From: Bidens hawaiensis
Taxonomy: Eukaryota; Streptophyta; Magnoliopsida; Asterales; Asteraceae
Assembly (NCBI GenBank): GCA_021521415.1
Contig: JAIQDT010000670.1
Location: 62,001 to 126,000, forward strand
Length of the DNA: 64,000 nt
Direction: 5' to 3'
Under the pieces are notes generated by a model, which saw only the letters and a list, made by a program, of their open reading frames with translations, was not told the DNA's origin and did no database searches. Positions 59,689 to 64,000 of this stretch are shown here, piece after piece (position 1 is the stretch's first letter; each line of letters begins with the position of its first letter). The translations under genes and the position numbers were made by a program.

Positions 59689-60245
59689 TACCTTTCGGTG
59701 GAGTTGTTGTTGAAGTTGAATGGATGAAGCCAAGTCTGCTTCCAATTTGGTAATCTTTGTGGAAAAATGTTGCTCCTCTTGCTTCCATTTCTAAAGTCGA
59801 AAATAAATAATACTTAGTGTTTGTTTGTTTGTTTGTTTATAACAATAACAATTGAAATTGAATTTAGGTCTACAAAATAAGCTAGCTCCATCCATCCAAT
59901 CCAATCCAATCCAATTGGACCTGGGAGGATTATTTATTTATAAGCAAATTTTATGAGTTAAAAATGAAATGAAATGAAATAACCTGGGATTGATAGTGAA
60001 GTTGATCGGAAGAGAGACGCTCTTTATCCTGAACAAACAAAGCAGAGAGAGAGAGAGAGAGAGAGAGAGAGCCATGCCATTGTAAATGTAATGAATGAGT
60101 ATTCGTATTCGTATTCGTATTCGTATCCGTATTAAGGATTGAGATTAGTACTGACTCTGAGTTGACGAACTTCCGTAATTAGGGTTTGGAGCTTCACCTT
60201 GAATAATTTTGATACCTCCTTTTCCTTTTCCATTTCCATTTCCAT
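57543..60245 (-). CDS. Coiled-coil protein of unknown function, 13 exons, 3' end not found
   Basis: Exons on the minus strand: 60,245-60,156, 60,028-59,984, 59,790-59,692, 59,586-59,476, 59,356-59,182, 59,081-59,025, 58,787-58,630, 58,548-58,495, 58,411-58,334, 58,225-58,164, 57,957-57,881, 57,797-57,721 and 57,626-57,543. Every junction keeps phase, giving 389 codons with no stop, strong evidence of a real intact gene. The start is MEMEMEKEKEVSKLFKVKLQ. Residues to about 290 are heptad-rich coiled coil (KLEADLASSIQLQQQL, LEAKLKIKEDEFHKKERVIA). The rest is polar and Ser-rich (SPSHSAHSESQPAAN). Introns 11 and 12 have GC donors (GCATAT, GCAAGC). A last exon with the stop should lie below 57,543. 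I do not recognise the family. Such proteins usually act as structural or scaffold partners. Confidence 0.8.
59636..59689. repeat. (AAT)n microsatellite in an intron
   Basis: About 18 AAT units within intron 3 of the coiled-coil gene, next to the splice donor of exon 3. Its minus-strand translation (poly-Ile or poly-Tyr) is not coding. Confidence 0.9.
60044..60071. repeat. (AG)n microsatellite
   Basis: About 14 AG units in intron 1 of the coiled-coil gene, followed at 60,100-60,132 by five copies of ATTCGT. Confidence 0.9.
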
Positions 60246-60929
60246 TCCTCCCACTGCTTTCAATTCCTGTTTTTGTTGAACTTTCTATTCAAATTCTAAC
60301 TTTCTTTTTTCTTTGTTTTTTATTAAAATTGTAACTTTCAATTCTCATTTCAAATTTAAACCCACCTACATCTATAACTATAATGAATGTGATGCACTTC
60401 GATGTTTAGCATTGTAAACTTACGGACCATTGAATTTAACCCCCTATTCCACCTCCATTACCAAATGTAATTTATTTTGAATTTGAATAGGAGGTATTAT
60501 TATTATTATTTGTAGTTCTTCCCACGTATCAAACAAAAAAAAAGAAAAAGTAATAAGTTATTGTATTCTCATAGGATAAATAAACAAACAAACAACACAA
60601 GTAGAATGTTTGATTTACTCTTTATTTTTAGCTGGGCTGACTTAGGCCTGTCCGGTAAAGTTGAAGCCCTGCTCTACTCTACTTTGGTTGGTTGGTTGCA
60701 TGAGGATAATGTCTGTCTGGTTCTTTATTTGACAATTGGCAGGCATGGTGGGTTTAACTAATTTAAATGGTTGAAGCAGTGGAGGAAAATCTGTCTTACT
60801 CAGGTGCATAATCTGATATTGTGTTTGTATCTAGAATTATTTCATCGTTATTCATAGTTTTTCTGTTTGATTTAAAAAGATAAGTGTTGATGGTTAACCT
60901 CTGTTCTAAAAATCGAACCATTCCTCACA

Positions 60930-61589
60930 TATATGCATTTCCAATAAGGTGTACTGAAGTGGCGCTTTCTGATGACCAAAAAACGGTTGTTGAGATACAT
61001 GATGAGTATGATCCTGACAAGAAGACGAAACCAAAGGCAAGTCATAAGTTAACATTTTCTATTTCAATGTTGCAACAATATCAGTTTAACTTGGTTATTG
61101 TGTAGGGGGTTCTTCATTGGGTTGCAGATCCATTGAAGGTGGAAGTTAAACTGTTTGATAAATTGTTATGTCCTTAGGTTGGTGTTTAGCAACTGACATG
61201 TGTCATAAACTTCTACAGTTAATTAAACTAACACTTTGTACTATAGTGAAATCAGAATCCTGTAGAACTTGATAACTGGCTTGATTATTTAAACCACGAG
61301 TCTAAAGTGGTAATACCATATTCTGCATATGTTGTACCACCCCTCCGACATGCAGAGGTGGACGACAAGTTTCAGTTTAAAAGGCTTGGTAAATTTTGCA
61401 ATCCACTCATTGCTGCAGTTTTGTTTTTGAAACATTTTATCAAAACAATATAACAAATTGACGTATTCTGCATCAGGGTATTTTGTGGCTGATAGGGATT
61501 CGACACCTGAAAAACTCATATCCAACCGAATTGTTACATTACGAGACATCTATGAGAAAATGGGAAGTAGGTTCATATCTTTTATCTGA
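60930..61589 (+). pseudogene. C-terminal fragment of glutaminyl-tRNA synthetase
   Basis: Four exon-like blocks on the + strand: about 60,930-61,036, 61,106-61,175, 61,247-61,388 and 61,477-61,589. They read YAFPIRCTEVALSDDQKTV, EYDPDKKTKPKGVLHWVADP, PLKVEVKLFDKLL, NPVELDNWLDYL, DDKFQFKRLGYFVADRDSTP and NRIVTLRDIYEKMG. This is the anticodon-binding C-terminal domain of cytosolic GlnRS, which charges tRNA-Gln. No catalytic-domain exon is found upstream, where unrelated sequence and the neighbouring gene lie, so it is a 5'-truncated fragment. The first intron has a GC donor (AAG|GCAAGT). The second donor is weak and a short stretch between ADP and PLK typical of the family is missing. Confidence 0.8.
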
Positions 61590-63544
61590 AAGTCTGATAA
61601 TTTATAAATGTAGGATTTTACTTTTGTACAGTTGATCATTGTCGTGTGCTTTACTTGCACCGTCAGATGGCCGCATTCACATCTTTCTTTTATCTAAATA
61701 CAAGGATATTATAGTTTAAAAAATGTTGGATTTGACCTTTTTACAGTTGACCATGGTCTTGTATTATACATTTTTTATTTCTAATATTTTACAAAAGTTA
61801 ATAGTATACTTAAAATTTGATGATGAAAGTGTTTCACAAATAAATAAGTTGTTATAATTCGTTTAAAAGATATATGGGTTTAGTGAAACCCATAACCTGC
61901 TTATTTTTTTTACTATAAAATTGTTTTTAATTATAAATAATATCCTCTTTTGATAATTTGATATTAATTTTAGTATATCCATATTTTATAAGATTTGCAT
62001 ATCAATTTTTTGTGAGATTAATTTTTAATTTAAATAGATGTTATAACTCGTTTAAGGGCTATCTGGGTTTGGTAAGACTCATATCCTTGAATTCGGGTCA
62101 AAGGTAGTAGAAGTTTCCATTTACAAATGAAACTATTTGGTGGCTTGAGAGGAGGTGGGGAGTAATCAAAGAGTTTTTAAAGGTTTCGTTTATATATATT
62201 TAAGATACTTTTTTTTATCGTTATTATAACAACGTTATTCTATATAATTTTTCTTTAAAAACGTTTATGCAAACAAAAAAAGTGAAAATACTAGATAGAG
62301 AAATTAAAATGATTTTTTGAAGTTTTTTAGAGAGAATTTTTAAGATTTTTTCTATTAAGAAACATTTTTATTTAATTTTAAAAACCTTTTATTTTTTTTT
62401 AAATAAGGTGTTTTTGAATCTCTTTTATAAAAAGAAAACCATTTACAAAAAATCAAATTGTAAAATATGACAAGTTGTAATTTGATTTTTTGGGTAAAGC
62501 AAGAATGAGGATACATTAGCCTTACCTTAATTTATTGGAGACGGAAGACAAGTTAATCCATTTTTTGTTTTTTGGTAAATAATGCTTTTGAATTTAGCTT
62601 AGTTAAAAAAATATAAAAAATATAAAAATTGAAAACACATGCAAATGCATATCTCCTCACCTAAAACATTAAATACGAGAAACCAAAATAGAAAATGAAT
62701 AACCAATATTAGTTAATGTAGAATAATATTTTGAGGTACATTTATCACAATGTGGACAATTTATTAATTCATTGATGGTTGGGAGAGAGAGATTTCACAA
62801 ATGATAAGCTGACATTGGATATTTCATGATTACAGTTTAAAATGTCTTGAGTTTGAAACTTAACTTGATGGAGTTTTTCTACAATGAGTTTTATCTCTGA
62901 TAGTATTCGATGTTAAAAAATGTAAAATTAATGATGGAATGCTTCAAAAATATATATAAGAAAAAAAAACATTTTTATTAAAGTAAATCCCATACACTCT
63001 CTTATTTATACTTAAATTCATATTTTGTTATTATGGGACTTGACTCATCGTCACTTTAATAGATACATTTTTATTCAACACAATAATATCACTAAGCTAA
63101 AGACCATCTTATATAATAAATTAATAATTAAAATATGATAAATATTTCTAACTCTCTTCAATATTATAGTAATTAGGGTTGAAAATATTGAGTATATAAA
63201 TAATGTAGTTTTTAAAAAGCTATTAACAAATCATAATCCAAATCCATTACTTGTGGTCTAATGGTTTGAAGATATAGTAAAGTTGATTCCACTTGTGTCA
63301 CTTTTGGTAAATAAAAACAATAGTTACATTTGATTATCGTTATTCAGATTGTCGAACTTTCTTAACAAAGTAAAATTAACAATGGGAATAGAAAAAATAC
63401 TATAAACTTACTTCGGAACTTATTGCGAGTTCCATTTACTGTGGTAACAAGTTAAACTTTTATCACTTGAAATAAGCTTCCGTGTATCATATCTAGATTT
63501 CAAATAACTTAAATAGAGTTTCATTTATTAGCTAGGCATGGTTC
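61590..63544. other. A+T-rich DNA without visible genes
   Basis: Very A+T-rich with long T and A runs. Weak internal repeats are present: TACAGTTGA(T/C)CAT(T/G)GTC at 61,630 and 61,745, and TCGTTTAA...ATATGGGTTT-like phrases near 61,860 and 62,045. No exon, RNA gene or transposon end could be supported. Confidence 0.5.
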
Positions 63545-64000
63545 GTTATTGAAGAGGTAGGTCCCAGCAGAGCCCAGTTGGACCCGCAAGACTCACCTTA
63601 AACAGGGACGTATGCGCAGAGACCAACTGGATCCGCAGGACCAACCATGCTCAGAGACGTGACGTCCTTACGCGCAGTACGCAAGCTGGTCCCGCAGGAA
63701 ATGCCTCCCAATGGTGAAGGACTCCGCCTGTCCCCGCAGCCTCGGATACAAGCCATTAGGGAAGGCCACCCGCGCAGCATGGCTACACGCACAAGGCACT
63801 TAGCTCTCGATCATTCAGTGTCACCTGAAGGAATGAGCCAAGCCGGGAGCAATCCCGCACAGAGGCGGGAGGGGGAATACTCCCGCCCAAATAAGCCAGT
63901 CCGTATACTGAAGGATCTTTTACTGTACCTGACGAGGTATGGGCGAAAGATCTGATCAGAGATACGACAGCTCACTGATACAGTATGGCGAGCAGCATGC
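63545..64000. mobile_element. G+C-richer segment, possible edge of another retroelement
   Basis: Base composition changes abruptly near 63,545 from A+T-rich to markedly G+C-rich, with CCCGCAGG/GGTCC phrases repeated several times (for example GACCCGCAAG, GGATCCGCAGG, GGTCCCGCAGG). A TGAAGAGGTAGG at 63,557 resembles an LTR start, and the later CTCCCGCCCAAATAAGCC stretch looks LTR-like. A 102-codon + frame shows no known domain. The segment runs off the window, so this is only a suggestion. Confidence 0.35.

Noticed and set aside
59338..59788. 71- and 135-codon frames with poly-Ile or poly-Tyr
   Set aside because: They read through an AAT microsatellite and splice sites in intron 3 of the coiled-coil gene.

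Overview
The window looks like nuclear DNA from a flowering plant, probably a eudicot and possibly Asteraceae. Evidence: GT-AG introns, pectate lyase, HIPL and TTC38 genes of plant type, Ty3/Gypsy elements with a YVDD reverse transcriptase, and A+T-rich intergenic DNA with MITEs. The family guess rests on the style of the Tat-lineage element and is weak. No organellar or bacterial content was seen.

Layout. Positions 1-25,270 are one uninterrupted tandem satellite of about 179 bp per unit (about 140 units) with several layers of higher-order repeat. It stops about 1 kb from a well-preserved two-exon pectate lyase gene (26,291-27,856, + strand). Positions 27.9-31.6 kb hold MITE-like elements and the 3' end of an LTR retrotransposon. 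That element abuts a TTC38-like gene on the minus strand (31,689-33,648), which keeps its start but lacks its last exon. Positions 34.6-39.7 kb are a graveyard: minus-strand exon remnants of a JMJ-type demethylase (FYRN part), an RTEL1-like helicase, an unrecognised multi-exon gene with a duplicated last exon, a tRNA-Gly fragment, and a hAT-type element with a perfect 8-bp target duplication.

Positions 40,413-55,589 hold a HIPL-type gene (GPI-anchored, glucose/sorbosone-dehydrogenase-like) on the + strand. It is broken twice. A 63-bp stretch identical to the 5' leader of the antisense gene of the nearby retrotransposon replaces a short piece of its coding sequence. A complete 12,599-bp LTR retrotransposon (42,192-54,790), flanked by the 5-bp duplication AGGCC, splits a later exon. 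That element is a Tat/Retand-type Ty3/Gypsy element in minus orientation. It has gag, a 1,483-codon pol ORF with two RNase H domains, and a long intron-containing gene on the opposite strand with its own TATA box. Its LTRs differ by 5 substitutions and 3 indels, so it is young, but gag carries a stop and a frameshift, and the antisense gene carries a stop and a mutated splice donor.

Positions 57,543-60,245 (minus) encode a coiled-coil protein of unknown function whose 13 exons join in perfect phase, with two GC-AG introns. The remainder holds a four-exon C-terminal fragment of glutaminyl-tRNA synthetase (60.9-61.6 kb), A+T-rich DNA with no visible gene, and an abrupt G+C-richer segment from about 63,545 that may be the edge of another retroelement. 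The genes form no pathway together. The window mainly records satellite amplification, transposon nesting and gene fragmentation.
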